64,000 bases of DNA from Silvibacterium bohemicum (GTDB lineage Bacteria; Acidobacteriota; Terriglobia; Terriglobales; Acidobacteriaceae), in NCBI RefSeq assembly GCF_001006305.1, contig NZ_LBHJ01000018.1:44584-108583 (forward strand), in the 5' to 3' direction. This document shows, one piece after another, positions 18,508 to 26,607 of this stretch (the first letter of the stretch is position 1; each line of letters starts with the position of its first letter). The notes beneath the pieces were generated by a model. The model was not told the origin of the DNA and made no database searches. It saw only the letters and a program-made list of their open reading frames with translations. The translations under genes and the position numbers were made by a program.

Positions 18508-18892
18508 CGCCCGTATCGACGACTACCATCGGGCGCTCCAGCTTGCGAACCACGAGCGCGCGGACTTCGCCGACATATCGTTTCGCGCTGAAACGCTCGC
18601 CTTCCACGACAACCGGTCGCTCATAGTCGTGGACGTAAAGCTCTCCTTCGACCTCGACGTAGTCGCCGCGTCTCATGCCGCGGGTAAAACCGCAAAACCA
18701 CGGGCCGGGGCAGACGACCCGGTGTGTGGTGATGCGTGGGGTCCACTCGTTGGTGGCGACATCCCATGTACCGGACATCGTTGCCAGGAACAGGACCGCG
18801 AAAGCGTCCTCGGTGATTCCATCCGAAGTCGGCACCTCGGCATCCTTCGTGAGGAAGCCACGGAGTTTGAGGGTGTTCTCAAATAACTGCAT
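18497..18892 (-). CDS. Single-stranded DNA-binding-like protein (OB fold)
   Basis: A 131-residue OB-fold protein starting MQLFENTLKLRGFLTKDAEVP, the same opening pattern as the longer SSB encoded just upstream (MALYENEITLKGFLGKDAEI). Further matches: AVLFLATMSGTW, HRVVCPGPWFCGFTRGMRRGDYVEVEGELYVHDYE, and VRALVVRKLERP. Two ssb-like genes in tandem in a conjugative element is typical of protection of incoming single strands. It lacks the acidic C-terminal tip (DDDIPF) of chromosomal SSB. Confidence 0.82.
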   Translation of the reverse strand: MQLFENTLKLRGFLTKDAEVPTSDGITEDAFAVLFLATMSGTWDVATNEWTPRITTHRVVCPGPWFCGFTRGMRRGDYVEVEGELYVHDYERPVVVEGERFSAKRYVGEVRALVVRKLERPMVVVDTGEDG

Positions 18893-18905
18893 AAGTCACC
18901 TCCCG

Positions 18906-18943
18906 AGGGAGGACAACGCGGCCTAAGCCGCGTCGCCCTCCCT
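18906..18943 (-). terminator. Bulged hairpin at the 3' end of ssb
   Basis: The outer stem AGGGAGG (18906-18912) / CCTCCCT (18937-18943) and inner stem CGCGGC-CTAA-GCCGCG (18917-18932) stack with small internal bulges. The TAG stop of the ssb gene lies in the loop, as in the neighbouring hairpin at 18488-18507. Confidence 0.5.
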
Positions 18944-19336
18944 GACCGGCTGGGCGTCGAGGTTCTCGGCGCGTGAGCTCGCGGGCTGCTCCAGCTTCTT
19001 GACGAAGCTGGCGTGTACCTCCGAGTTGCGGAGAGTTACTTTCACCTTCTTCTTGGCGTCGCCGAACTCCTTCTCGTACTCGTTGCTGCACTGCTCGCCC
19101 TTGACTTGCACGTAGTCGCCCTTCTTCAGGTTCCTCGCGTGATCGGCGGGCTGGCCGAAGGCGACGATGCGGTGCCACTCGGTGCGGTTCACCCACTGCT
19201 GGGTCTGCTTGTCCTTGTAGCCGGACTTGGTGGCCAGCGACAGGACCGTGAAGGTCTTCTGCGTTTTGGTTGCGATGATCTCGGCGTCCTTGCCAAGGAA
19301 GCCCTTCAGCGTGATTTCGTTTTCGTAGAGTGCCAT
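18923..19336 (-). CDS. ssb: Single-stranded DNA-binding protein
   Basis: 137 residues. ATG 19336 is set by AGGAG about seven bases upstream. OB-fold SSB pattern: MALYENEITLKGFLGKDAEI, FTVLSLATKSGYKD, WVNRTEWHRIVAFGQPADHARNLKKGDYVQVKGEQCSNEYE, then a short tail ending QPVREGDAA with no DDDIPF tip. A plasmid/ICE-type SSB that would coat single-stranded transfer intermediates. Its leader (19360-19585) is shared with the methyltransferase gene at 29989, suggesting joint regulation. Confidence 0.88.
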   Translation of the reverse strand: MALYENEITLKGFLGKDAEIIATKTQKTFTVLSLATKSGYKDKQTQQWVNRTEWHRIVAFGQPADHARNLKKGDYVQVKGEQCSNEYEKEFGDAKKKVKVTLRNSEVHASFVKKLEQPASSRAENLDAQPVREGDAA

Positions 19337-19359
19337 TGTTTTTCTCCTGTTTGTATTTG

Positions 19360-19585
19360 CCCGAAGTTCCCTCGGGACACTCTTGCGCGAAGCGACGCGA
19401 GTGTGCCCCGCTCCCAAGGCCGAAGACGTGCTTTTTCGGAAGGTTCGGAAAATCTTTTCTTTCCGCGTTCTTTGCGGGAAGATCCGAAAAGATTTTCTGA
19501 AAGCCGAAACCCGTAGGGCGCACGAAGTGCGAAGCAGAACGGCTAGGCCGACGGGCGCGGGATAAGCACCGAAGCGAGTGACCGA
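19360..19585 (-). promoter_or_regulatory. Structured leader, copy A (upstream of ssb)
   Basis: About 210 bases shared with 30776-30967. Read on the minus strand: a conserved 5' block (19553-19572, identical in both copies), a hairpin whose 13-base core 19464-19476 is identical in both copies while the outer stem differs (here AAAATCTTTTC 19449-19459 with GAAAAGATTTT 19486-19496), then a GGG..ACACTC/GAGTGTCCC hairpin (19374-19409), and a CCCGA/TCGGG hairpin (19360-19376). The last two share the CCC at 19374-19376 and so cannot both form fully. The layout suggests an RNA regulatory element. Confidence 0.65.
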
Positions 19586-19611
19586 GGGAAAGCAGGGAAA
19601 ATACGGGAGAA

Positions 19612-19925
19612 ATGGCGCTCTATGGAAACGGGTACTTTGCTGAAGGCCCGTTGCACCGGATGCCGACGCAACCAGACAGCGACAGTACCTGCGCTCACGG
19701 TACTGTCGCTGGCTACCCGCACCGGCTACAAAAGCAGATCGTGGGTGAACCACACCGATCTCTGCGCCCCATCGTCCCCCGCAGCCCGCCATGCGAGGAA
19801 CCTGTATGCGGGCGACGGAGGCAAGGGCGAGTTGTACGGCTCCGATGCGAAGATCGGCGACGGCAAGAAGAAGACCGCTCTCTTGCGACACGGGGGTACG
19901 CGCCAGTATCGTCTGCTGTGCCTGA
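19612..19925 (+). pseudogene. Decayed ssb copy, inverted relative to the intact one
   Basis: The plus strand starts MALYGNGYFAEGPL after a GGGAGAA ribosome-site-like sequence, matching the intact ssb start, then shifts frame (from 19612's frame to that of 19622) where it continues TVLSLATRTGYKSRSWVNHTDLC...AARHARNLYAGD...KGELYGSDAKIGDGKKK, clearly parallel to the intact protein's TVLSLATKSGYKD...ADHARNLKKGDY...KKKVKV. Small indels and substitutions break it. It overlaps the 3' end of the methyltransferase gene only marginally. It is a dead or dying paralogue created by an inverted duplication. Confidence 0.72.
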
Positions 19926-19929
19926 GAAC

Positions 19930-21768
19930 TCATGCGTCCCCCTCGACACCGGGGCGGTCACGGAGGATCGCATCGACGGCTTCAATGCGTTGTCCGATCC
20001 AGCGCATGACCGGGACAGCCATTGAGTTGCCGAGAGCTTTGTAGCGGGGGCCATCGGATGCCATCTTCCCGCGATACTCGACCAGGGTGTAATCGTCGGG
20101 GAATCCCTGCAACCGCTCACACTCGCGCGGTGTCAGTCGGCGCACAGCCATCTGCGGAGTCATCACGCCATCGACCCGTCCGCCCTCGCCGCCACGTTGA
20201 AGAGTCCCGGCTACATCCGTCGATGCCGTCAATTCTCCCGACCAGGCGACAGGCTGCTCCTGTAAGACGGCGGTCGTTGAGCTGTTCTCGATACCGCCGG
20301 GGGCGCGGGTGCGGAGGCTTGCTGCAACTTCGGTGGCCGAGGCTCCGGTGGTACTCTCGCTGCCGTGGAGTGTAAACGCAATCGTCGGTGCATTGCGCCC
20401 GGTGGCATTGGAATTAGTGCCAAGCGACTGCATCACATCGCCGCTCAGAACCTCGCCATCCTGATTCTGCGCGAAGGCGATCGCTACCTGTCCACCACCG
20501 TTCGGATGGCTTCCGTCGTGACCCATGCCACGTAACGTCGGCGCAATGTCACTCGCGTCGCTGCCGGAATCTTTCGCGGAGAAGGCGATATAGGATTGCT
20601 GCTTCACACCCGGCCGCGACGCCAATGCGCCGACTGTTTTGCCGTCTCCGCCAAACAGCCGCACCTCGTTACGGAGGTTTTGCGAGAAGGCGACAGCCTG
20701 AGTTCCTCCGCCACTTTCCAGCGTATGCGCGACGTGGTCTGAGAAGCCGCTGCCGTTGGACTTCGTGTGTGCGGTGCTGATGGCGACGGGAATCATGGGC
20801 ACGCCGCGCCCGGTGCCGTTTTCACCGGCGTCGAAGCCATCGGCGCTAAGGGAATGGACAACGGCGGGAACAAATAGGCCCGCACCGTTAAGGGCATGTT
20901 GGTTCTCCAATCCCATCTTGCTGCCGAAGTGCGTATCGATGGTCGGGGCTATCTCAACAGGCAAGTCTTCCAATACGCCGACGCCTAGTTGATTGCGGAC
21001 GAAACCATCCTTGCACCCTGCGTCGATGGTCGGAGCGATGTCTGTGAGGCGACCGCCAGCAGGGCCGACCTCAACGCCTGCGGCAGTTCTTTTCCGCGTT
21101 TCTCGGCGCGGCGGAGGATACCCCGACAGGCTGTGCCGCTCAAGTAATACTGCCGCGGCAGCTCGCCAGTTTCCAAGACATCCGACAACGAAGACGCGAC
21201 GCCTTCGCTGGGGTACTCCAAAGTGTTGAGCGTTAAGAACTCGGTAGGCGACCCCATACCCGAGTTCGACCAGCATCCCGAGGAAGGCTCCAAATGTCCG
21301 TCCGTCGTCGATCGACAGGACGCCGGGGACGTTCTCCCACACCAGCCATAGGGGCCTGAATCTACCAGCAAGTCGAGCAAATTCGATGGTGAGGTTGCCA
21401 CGCGGGTTATCCAGTCCCGCTCGCTTACCGGCGACGGAGAAAGACTGGCAAGGTGTTCCTCCGGCCAGAAGGTCGATTGCTCCAACATCGTCCGCTCCTA
21501 TCTTTGTGAAATCTCCGGCGTTCACAATCGCGCCATCGGCAGGCAGAGCAACGACGTTGCGAATGGCTGCGGCGCGGCGCTTCGCCTCGTTCCTGTCCGG
21601 CGCATCGTGCGGGCTGGGCATATGAATAGGCCGCGATGCGCGATAGCGCGAGCTTAAAAGCCAGCAACAGAACGGGTCGATTTCGGCGAACATCGCAGGC
21701 TTCCAGCCGAGAGGTTGCCATGCAACCGACACGGCTTCTATCCCAGAGCACACGGACAGATACCTCAC
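19930..21768 (-). CDS. DNA (cytosine-5-)-methyltransferase
   Basis: A 612-residue C5 methyltransferase. Motif I is at the N-terminus (LSVCSGIEAVSVAWQPLGWKP), the catalytic PCQ is at 106-108 (GGTPCQSFSVAGKRAGL), ENV at 145-147 and motif VIII QRRRR near 187-191; motifs IX/X close the protein (RLTPRECERLQGFPDDYTL, YKALGNSMAVPVM). About 330 residues between VIII and IX, far more than usual, are low-complexity and repeat the phrase APTI/APTL or AFSQN/AFAQN, as in phage-type Dcm enzymes. The start overlaps the stop of the pseudo-receiver gene (ATGA). No endonuclease partner is adjacent, so it is likely an orphan enzyme that protects the element from host restriction. Confidence 0.9.
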   Translation of the reverse strand: MRYLSVCSGIEAVSVAWQPLGWKPAMFAEIDPFCCWLLSSRYRASRPIHMPSPHDAPDRNEAKRRAAAIRNVVALPADGAIVNAGDFTKIGADDVGAIDLLAGGTPCQSFSVAGKRAGLDNPRGNLTIEFARLAGRFRPLWLVWENVPGVLSIDDGRTFGAFLGMLVELGYGVAYRVLNAQHFGVPQRRRRVFVVGCLGNWRAAAAVLLERHSLSGYPPPRRETRKRTAAGVEVGPAGGRLTDIAPTIDAGCKDGFVRNQLGVGVLEDLPVEIAPTIDTHFGSKMGLENQHALNGAGLFVPAVVHSLSADGFDAGENGTGRGVPMIPVAISTAHTKSNGSGFSDHVAHTLESGGGTQAVAFSQNLRNEVRLFGGDGKTVGALASRPGVKQQSYIAFSAKDSGSDASDIAPTLRGMGHDGSHPNGGGQVAIAFAQNQDGEVLSGDVMQSLGTNSNATGRNAPTIAFTLHGSESTTGASATEVAASLRTRAPGGIENSSTTAVLQEQPVAWSGELTASTDVAGTLQRGGEGGRVDGVMTPQMAVRRLTPRECERLQGFPDDYTLVEYRGKMASDGPRYKALGNSMAVPVMRWIGQRIEAVDAILRDRPGVEGDA

Positions 21769-22145
21769 GCCGCACTCCGTGATGCGCGCTTCCGCGCGCA
21801 GAGCACGTTGAGCGCGCCGAGGATATGGGCCATCGAAGTGTTCCGGCCATAGAGCACCATGTCCGCGTAGCGGACCGGTGCAAGGTCCCCTGCGCGATCT
21901 ACCAGCAGTACAGGTGCGTGGAGGTCCGCTTCCAGCAGCCGGTGAATGAGCCTGCCCGCGAGGTCACCCTGCCGTGCATGGATCAGGATGCCGCACACCA
22001 GATCGCCGGTGACCATGACGGCAGCGGCGCTGCGGCAGTCATCGACAGCAGTGACCTCATAGGGTTGCAGACGCAGTGCGAACGCTGTGGAAGACAGCAG
22101 CTCGCGGTCCGCGCAGTAAAGCAGTATGGGTTTCTTGGATCTCAT
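21765..22145 (-). CDS. Response-regulator-like protein with degenerate receiver domain
   Basis: 126 residues with the alternating hydrophobic strands of a CheY-like receiver: PILLYCADRELLSSTAFALRLQPYEVTAVDDC, then LVCGILIHARQGDLAG, then APVLLVDRAGDLAPVRYADMVLYG. At the place of the phospho-accepting Asp (normally LLDxxLP) it reads LIHARQG, and the first acidic pair is reduced, so phosphorylation looks unlikely. It lies between the VirB8 gene (5 bases) and the methyltransferase gene (ATGA overlap), inside the transfer operon. No output domain. Probably a protein-interaction module. Confidence 0.7.
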   Translation of the reverse strand: MRSKKPILLYCADRELLSSTAFALRLQPYEVTAVDDCRSAAAVMVTGDLVCGILIHARQGDLAGRLIHRLLEADLHAPVLLVDRAGDLAPVRYADMVLYGRNTSMAHILGALNVLCARKRASRSAA

Positions 22146-22150
22146 AGTTG

Positions 22151-22831
22151 TCAGCTCCCAAACGCCTGGTCTTCGTGGACATAGCTGATGACCACGCCGA
22201 GCGGGTTGGTGAGCAGCATCGCGTTCGGCACCGTGTCGCGGAAACCATAGACGACATTGGCGGTCCATCGCTCGCGACTCTGTTCCTGCTGATCGCCGGG
22301 CGAATAGAAGACTTTCTCCAGCTCGATGTGAGCGCGATACAGGGCTTGCCGCGTATCGTCGAGCACCACGGCTTTGATCTCGATGTCCACGTTGGGCGCG
22401 CTGGGATCAAGCAGAAACGTCTCAAGTGTTTTGGCCTTGTTCACGCGCGCGAGTGTGCCGGACTGCAACTCGTTCGAGAAGAAGTTCAGCGACTCGGCGA
22501 AATCACGCTGCAATGTGGCGTGATTTCGTCCGTAGTAGAGCTGCGCCCAACGTGCGAGGTAATACTTGCTGACGCGCTCGATAGGGACCTTCGAGAAGTC
22601 GTCGTAGTTGACGACCTGCCCGCGTCCGATGTCGGAGACAGAAATGACGATGGGCTTCAATCGCAATGCCGCGGTCTGTGCTCGGTAGAGGAGCGCAAGC
22701 GAAGCAAGCGTGACGACCGAGAGGACGAGCAGCGCGACCTTCAGATAAGTATTGGTGACGACCGGTTCCGCATAGCGTTCGAGAAACCTATGGCCGGCGC
22801 TGGTAGTGATGGGAGTCTCTAGAGTCGGCAT
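22151..22831 (-). CDS. trbF: Type IV secretion protein VirB8/TrbF
   Basis: 226 residues with a single N-terminal membrane helix (VALLVLSVVTLASLALLYRA, about 32-51) and a periplasmic domain of the VirB8/NTF2-like fold (ERVSKYYLARWAQLYYGRNHATLQRDFAESLNFFSN... PNVDIEIKAVVLDDTRQALYRAHIELEKVF). It is an inner-membrane scaffold of the channel. It overlaps or abuts trbL upstream (2 bases) and the pseudo-receiver gene downstream. Confidence 0.9.
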   Translation of the reverse strand: MPTLETPITTSAGHRFLERYAEPVVTNTYLKVALLVLSVVTLASLALLYRAQTAALRLKPIVISVSDIGRGQVVNYDDFSKVPIERVSKYYLARWAQLYYGRNHATLQRDFAESLNFFSNELQSGTLARVNKAKTLETFLLDPSAPNVDIEIKAVVLDDTRQALYRAHIELEKVFYSPGDQQEQSRERWTANVVYGFRDTVPNAMLLTNPLGVVISYVHEDQAFGS

Positions 22832-22833
22832 GA

Positions 22834-23655
22834 CTAATCTCCCATCACGTTGACCCAGGTGCCCGTGCGTCCGCTGAGGATGGCGGAGGTCAGCTCGGGG
22901 ATTTTGACAAGGCCGTAGACGCAGACGAAGAGCGTAATCAGCAATGCCGGCAGGATGGTCAGCGCGTTCTCAATCGTGATCGTGCCGATGATTTGGAACA
23001 TGGCAGCGAGAACTTTGGCGAACACATAGATGAAGGCCGACGCGACAACCTGATAAAAGCTGAAGCCGATGAAGGCTTTTAGCCAGCCCCAAAACAGCCA
23101 ATCCATCTTTGGCACGATGAACCACGGGATGAAGACGGGACCTATCAACACACACACGGCAGCGGCCACATAACCGTAGGCGATGACCGCGAAGGCGACG
23201 GCCTCCATCGTGGCGAGGATGACGGCGACCAGCAGGTAGGTGAGGTCTTCGAGGATGTTGAAGCTGCCCGGAGGCTGACCGAGTTGCTGCTCGGCGTTAG
23301 TGATGGTGGTGGCGATCTCCTGCGTCTGGCTGGATTCGATCTTCGTCGAGAGGCTAAGGCCCTCTTTGGTAATAAGGTCCGAGAAGCTGTAACTCGTGCC
23401 GGGGATCGGCGTCGAGTAATACGTCAGCATTCCGAGACCAAGCGAGATCATCAGAATCAGGTCGGCGAACTTGGCGAAGTGGAAGCCGCCGAGTCCCTGC
23501 GAGGCGGACAGGGCGGACTTGATGCCGAACCACACGATGAGGATGGTGGCCAGGCCACGGAATATGTCGAGTCCCGTGGCCTGGAGGGTATTGCTCTGGG
23601 AGGACAACAACTGAGTGATGGCCTGCCCGAGTTGGGCGATGATGTTCTGTCCCAT
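22834..23655 (-). CDS. trbL: Type IV secretion polytopic protein VirB6/TrbL
   Basis: 273 residues with several hydrophobic segments: GLDIFRGLATILIVWFGIKSAL, FADLILMISLGLGML, TYLLVAVILATMEAVAFAVIAYGYVAAAVCVLIGPVFIPWFIV, and a C-terminal run LTILPALLITLFVCVYGLVKI. This matches the TrbL/VirB6 channel component. It is shorter than plasmid TrbL proteins (400-500), lacking the usual long C-terminal tail. One-base junction with trbJ. Confidence 0.88.
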   Translation of the reverse strand: MGQNIIAQLGQAITQLLSSQSNTLQATGLDIFRGLATILIVWFGIKSALSASQGLGGFHFAKFADLILMISLGLGMLTYYSTPIPGTSYSFSDLITKEGLSLSTKIESSQTQEIATTITNAEQQLGQPPGSFNILEDLTYLLVAVILATMEAVAFAVIAYGYVAAAVCVLIGPVFIPWFIVPKMDWLFWGWLKAFIGFSFYQVVASAFIYVFAKVLAAMFQIIGTITIENALTILPALLITLFVCVYGLVKIPELTSAILSGRTGTWVNVMGD

Positions 23656-24497
23656 TAGTTGCTCCCGTTGATGCTGAGTGAGATCGAGTGCATCGAGCCG
23701 CTCACGCCGTTGTTCACGTTCTGCATGGTCGTCGGGAAGTTTTGCTGGAAGTAGACCGAGTTATTGAGGGAGCGGTTCTGCCCATCGATCTGCTGCTTCT
23801 GCGCGACAAGCTGCTGTTGCAGCGCGGCCATCAGCAACTGATTGGTGTCCTGCTGCGAATGAATCTGGAGCAGCGTGGCGGAATTGATCTTGCCGAGTAG
23901 GGCGTTCTCGGTCTGTTGAGTAGGATCGGTCGAGTACGTGTCGGACTCAAGGTTCGCCAGCTTCGTGGCGAACGTCTGCGAGTCCGAACGAATCGTCCCG
24001 AGCGTGGCAAGTGTGTTGGTGGTGGTCGTCTGCGCCAGCTCGGACGTAGCGTACTGGTTGGCGACAGTTGCCTGACTGCGTGAGTTGAGCGAGGAATAGT
24101 TACCGGAGGGATAACTCTGCGCCTGAATGTAGGCGCTGTTATATCCCTGCTGTGCATTGGTAAGAGCGCCGTAGTTGAGCGCATTTACGAGCGCGGAAGT
24201 ATTGCCGTAGGTGTTCGCCGGGGCCTGCAGACTCGTCCACTGCGACCAGTCGGCCTTGTACCGCGCTTCGAGGTTCTGCGGCATCTGCGCCATCTGGTGG
24301 GCGAGGTTGTACATGGTGACGATCTGGTTGCGGGTATCGACGGCGGTCGTATAAATCTGCGAGCCCTGCTCGATCTGCTGAAGCGCATGCGCAGATTGCG
24401 TGGGGTCGAAGACGATGCCGCTGCCGAACTGCGCGTGCGCCATCGGCGCGAGCGCGAGAACAGAGAGAAAGAGGCTGTACAGCTTGATGGACTTCAT
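23655..24497 (-). CDS. trbJ: Type IV secretion minor pilin-like protein VirB5/TrbJ
   Basis: 280 residues with a signal peptide (LYSLFLSVLALAPMAHAQ) and a largely helical, Gln/Asn/Ser/Thr-rich mature chain: FDPTQSAHALQQIEQGSQIYTTAVDTRNQIVTMYNLAHQMAQMP resembles TrbJ N-termini, followed by long coiled helices with LLQIHSQQDTNQLLMAALQQQLVAQKQQ. It would be periplasmic and pilus-tip associated. Located between trbI and trbL. ATG with GGAGG a few bases upstream. Confidence 0.88.
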   Translation of the reverse strand: MKSIKLYSLFLSVLALAPMAHAQFGSGIVFDPTQSAHALQQIEQGSQIYTTAVDTRNQIVTMYNLAHQMAQMPQNLEARYKADWSQWTSLQAPANTYGNTSALVNALNYGALTNAQQGYNSAYIQAQSYPSGNYSSLNSRSQATVANQYATSELAQTTTTNTLATLGTIRSDSQTFATKLANLESDTYSTDPTQQTENALLGKINSATLLQIHSQQDTNQLLMAALQQQLVAQKQQIDGQNRSLNNSVYFQQNFPTTMQNVNNGVSGSMHSISLSINGSN

Positions 24498-24512
24498 GGT
24501 GGAACCTCCGTA

Positions 24513-24533
24513 AAGGCGCTCACAGAGCGCCGG
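24513..24533 (-). promoter_or_regulatory. Intergenic hairpin between trbI and trbJ
   Basis: GGCGCT-cacag-AGCGCC forms a perfect 6-bp stem in the 57-base gap between two transfer genes. It may tune relative expression or mRNA stability; no U-run follows. Confidence 0.4.
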
Positions 24534-24554
24534 GTTATGAATGGATGGGCTGCG

Positions 24555-25829
24555 TTACATCACGCTAGACATGTCGTGGTTTTCGTATGCGGGCAGGAGC
24601 ATGTCCTGGGTGATGTAAATCTTGATCCGATGGCCGTTGCGGATGGTGATGGTGGGTGGGATATTGATGAAGCGATCGAGTACCGTCGCACCGGACTGCG
24701 AGAGGCTCGAAGCGATGCCTTGCCGGTAGGCTTCGCTGCCGGTCTCGTTGTAGCCCTGGTTGAAGCTGGTAGCCTCAGCAGCGCCGGAGATGACACCGAG
24801 CGCAATCGACGCGCCGAATATCTCCATGTAGTGGTTGTTGACCTTGTCCTTGACGCCGCTCTCACCTGCCTGGTCGAGACCGTGGAACGCATCAAGGTCC
24901 ACGGAGTATTTGTCGGGCATGAGCATCCGGTGGAAGGTAAGGGCGAGGCGCTTCTGGCCGAGGCTGCCGACCTTCTGTGCCGTACCGAGGATGAATGTAC
25001 CTTCGGGGATCAGGACGTGCTGACGGTCCTCGCTGTAAACGGGATTCGTCACCATGACCTTCACGTCGCCGACGAACTCCCCGTCGAGGCGGTCCACCAG
25101 AACGGTGTCGATGGTCGTACCCTCGAAGAGCGCATAGGGCAGACCATGTGCGGCGTTCAGGTTGATCTCCGGCGCACGTTTGCTGGCAGTGGCGGATGCA
25201 GCAGCAGCGGGCGCAGCAGCAGCCTGCGTGGGAGCGGTCGGCGGCAAGCTCGAAGAGCGAGCAGCGGCGCTTTCGCTGAGGCTGACAGGCTCTGCCGATG
25301 GGTGCGAAGCATCACCATCGGCGGAGACGAGATTCGACGCGAAGCGGGATTTAAAGGCCAGCGCCTTTTCTGCATCCGCGACGGTATCGCGCGGCGGTTC
25401 TGCCGGGGGCGGCAACTGCATAGCAGGAGCCGCCGTCCCGACAGGCTGGCCGGTAGCAGGGTTGATGGAGGAGGGAGTGGTGGCGGGAGCGGCTGTGCTT
25501 GCTGTCCGCGCCTGCTGCTGGCTCTGGCGCTGGTCGGCACTCAGATCCTGCTCCAGCTCCTGTATCTTCCTCTGGTTGGCATCCGTGGACACGGCCAGCG
25601 GCGATGACGCCGTGTCCTTCGGTACCGGCTTGGCATGGTTCTTGGAGAACATGACCGCCATGAGGATGAGCACAGCGAGGCCGGCCATGACATAGCCCTG
25701 CGCCTGCTTCGGAACAACACCCTCCGGCCTGGCGCGTTTGTCTTTCACACCAGAGGTGTTGTCGGTGGATGGAGCCGCAACCTGCGACTCCAGAGCGGGT
25801 GTCTGTTTTTCGTCCGCCATCGGCATCAC
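24555..25829 (-). CDS. trbI: Type IV secretion core protein VirB10/TrbI
   Basis: 424 residues. A single TM helix lies at about 46-66 (GYVMAGLAVLILMAVMFSKN), followed by a long Pro/Ala/Gln/Ser-rich periplasmic linker, then the conserved C-terminal domain with LPYALFEGTTIDTVLVDRLDGEFVGDVKVMVTNPVYSEDRQHVLIPEGTFILGTAQ and the helical-antenna region near GVISGAAEATSFNQGY. It spans from inner to outer membrane. The start overlaps the stop of the trbG gene (ATGA). Confidence 0.93.
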   Translation of the reverse strand: MMPMADEKQTPALESQVAAPSTDNTSGVKDKRARPEGVVPKQAQGYVMAGLAVLILMAVMFSKNHAKPVPKDTASSPLAVSTDANQRKIQELEQDLSADQRQSQQQARTASTAAPATTPSSINPATGQPVGTAAPAMQLPPPAEPPRDTVADAEKALAFKSRFASNLVSADGDASHPSAEPVSLSESAAARSSSLPPTAPTQAAAAPAAAASATASKRAPEINLNAAHGLPYALFEGTTIDTVLVDRLDGEFVGDVKVMVTNPVYSEDRQHVLIPEGTFILGTAQKVGSLGQKRLALTFHRMLMPDKYSVDLDAFHGLDQAGESGVKDKVNNHYMEIFGASIALGVISGAAEATSFNQGYNETGSEAYRQGIASSLSQSGATVLDRFINIPPTITIRNGHRIKIYITQDMLLPAYENHDMSSVM

Positions 25830-26581
25830 TCCCCCTTCCGCTCGAAGTTGAGCTTGCGTTTGCCGATTTCGAGATAACCCTTATCGACGACGGTGGGGAT
25901 GACGTAGGTGCCGTTTTGCAACTGAAAGGTGATGAGGTCGGGCTTGCCGTCCTTCAGTTCGTAGATGGAAAACTTCTCCGAGGCTGACGACTTGATGTAG
26001 GTGAACTTGTCGTCGTGATAGATCGCGCTCACATCGAAGGGCGATTCATTGTGATAGCTGTAATCGAACTTGAGCGCCGCAGTGGGATAGTCGGCACGGA
26101 ACTGCTCGACCGCAGCAGCGGCGTGGGTTTGTGCGGCTTGCGCCTGGGCGCGTGCCGCATCCACCTCGCCAGCGGACACGAGCTTACCGGCGCCATTGGA
26201 AGCGGCAAGCGAGGACGGGTCGGACGGCTGGATCACGACCTTCAGGTCGGGGTCGCCGGACTCGACATCGTCGAGCACGAACGAGTACACCGTGCCTTTA
26301 TCGGTAATGAGGTTGAGGTTCGAGTGGATGCCTTCCTTGGCAGGATGCAGGAAGCAGTAGTTGCCCACGGTGTCGATGATCCAGAAGTCCTTATCGCCGG
26401 TGGCGACCTCCAGAATCTTCTCCGTGCTGGGCAATTCAATGAGCGTGGTGTAACGCATCTTGGCATGGACGCTCACGATGTCGTTGGTGTGGTATTTAAC
26501 CAGGCGGGCGGTCTGCTGGCCGTGGGCCACGGTCGCGGCCAAGCCAAGTAAGAGTGGAATGATGGGTGCTACGGGGCGCAT
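25826..26581 (-). CDS. trbG: Type IV secretion outer-core protein VirB9/TrbG
   Basis: 251 residues with a signal peptide (PIIPLLLGLAATVAHG) and the VirB9/CagX pattern: IVSVHAKMRYTTLIELPSTEKILEVATGDKDFWIIDTVGNYCFLHPAKEG near the N-terminus and a C-terminal YSYHNESPFDVSAIYHDDKFTYIKSSA...VIPTVVDKGYLEIGKRKLNF segment. It forms the periplasmic/outer-membrane ring with VirB10. It follows trbE by 26 bases. Confidence 0.92.
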   Translation of the reverse strand: MRPVAPIIPLLLGLAATVAHGQQTARLVKYHTNDIVSVHAKMRYTTLIELPSTEKILEVATGDKDFWIIDTVGNYCFLHPAKEGIHSNLNLITDKGTVYSFVLDDVESGDPDLKVVIQPSDPSSLAASNGAGKLVSAGEVDAARAQAQAAQTHAAAAVEQFRADYPTAALKFDYSYHNESPFDVSAIYHDDKFTYIKSSASEKFSIYELKDGKPDLITFQLQNGTYVIPTVVDKGYLEIGKRKLNFERKGE

Positions 26582-26607
26582 GAAATCTCCTTTGAGAATG
26601 GTTGGAG

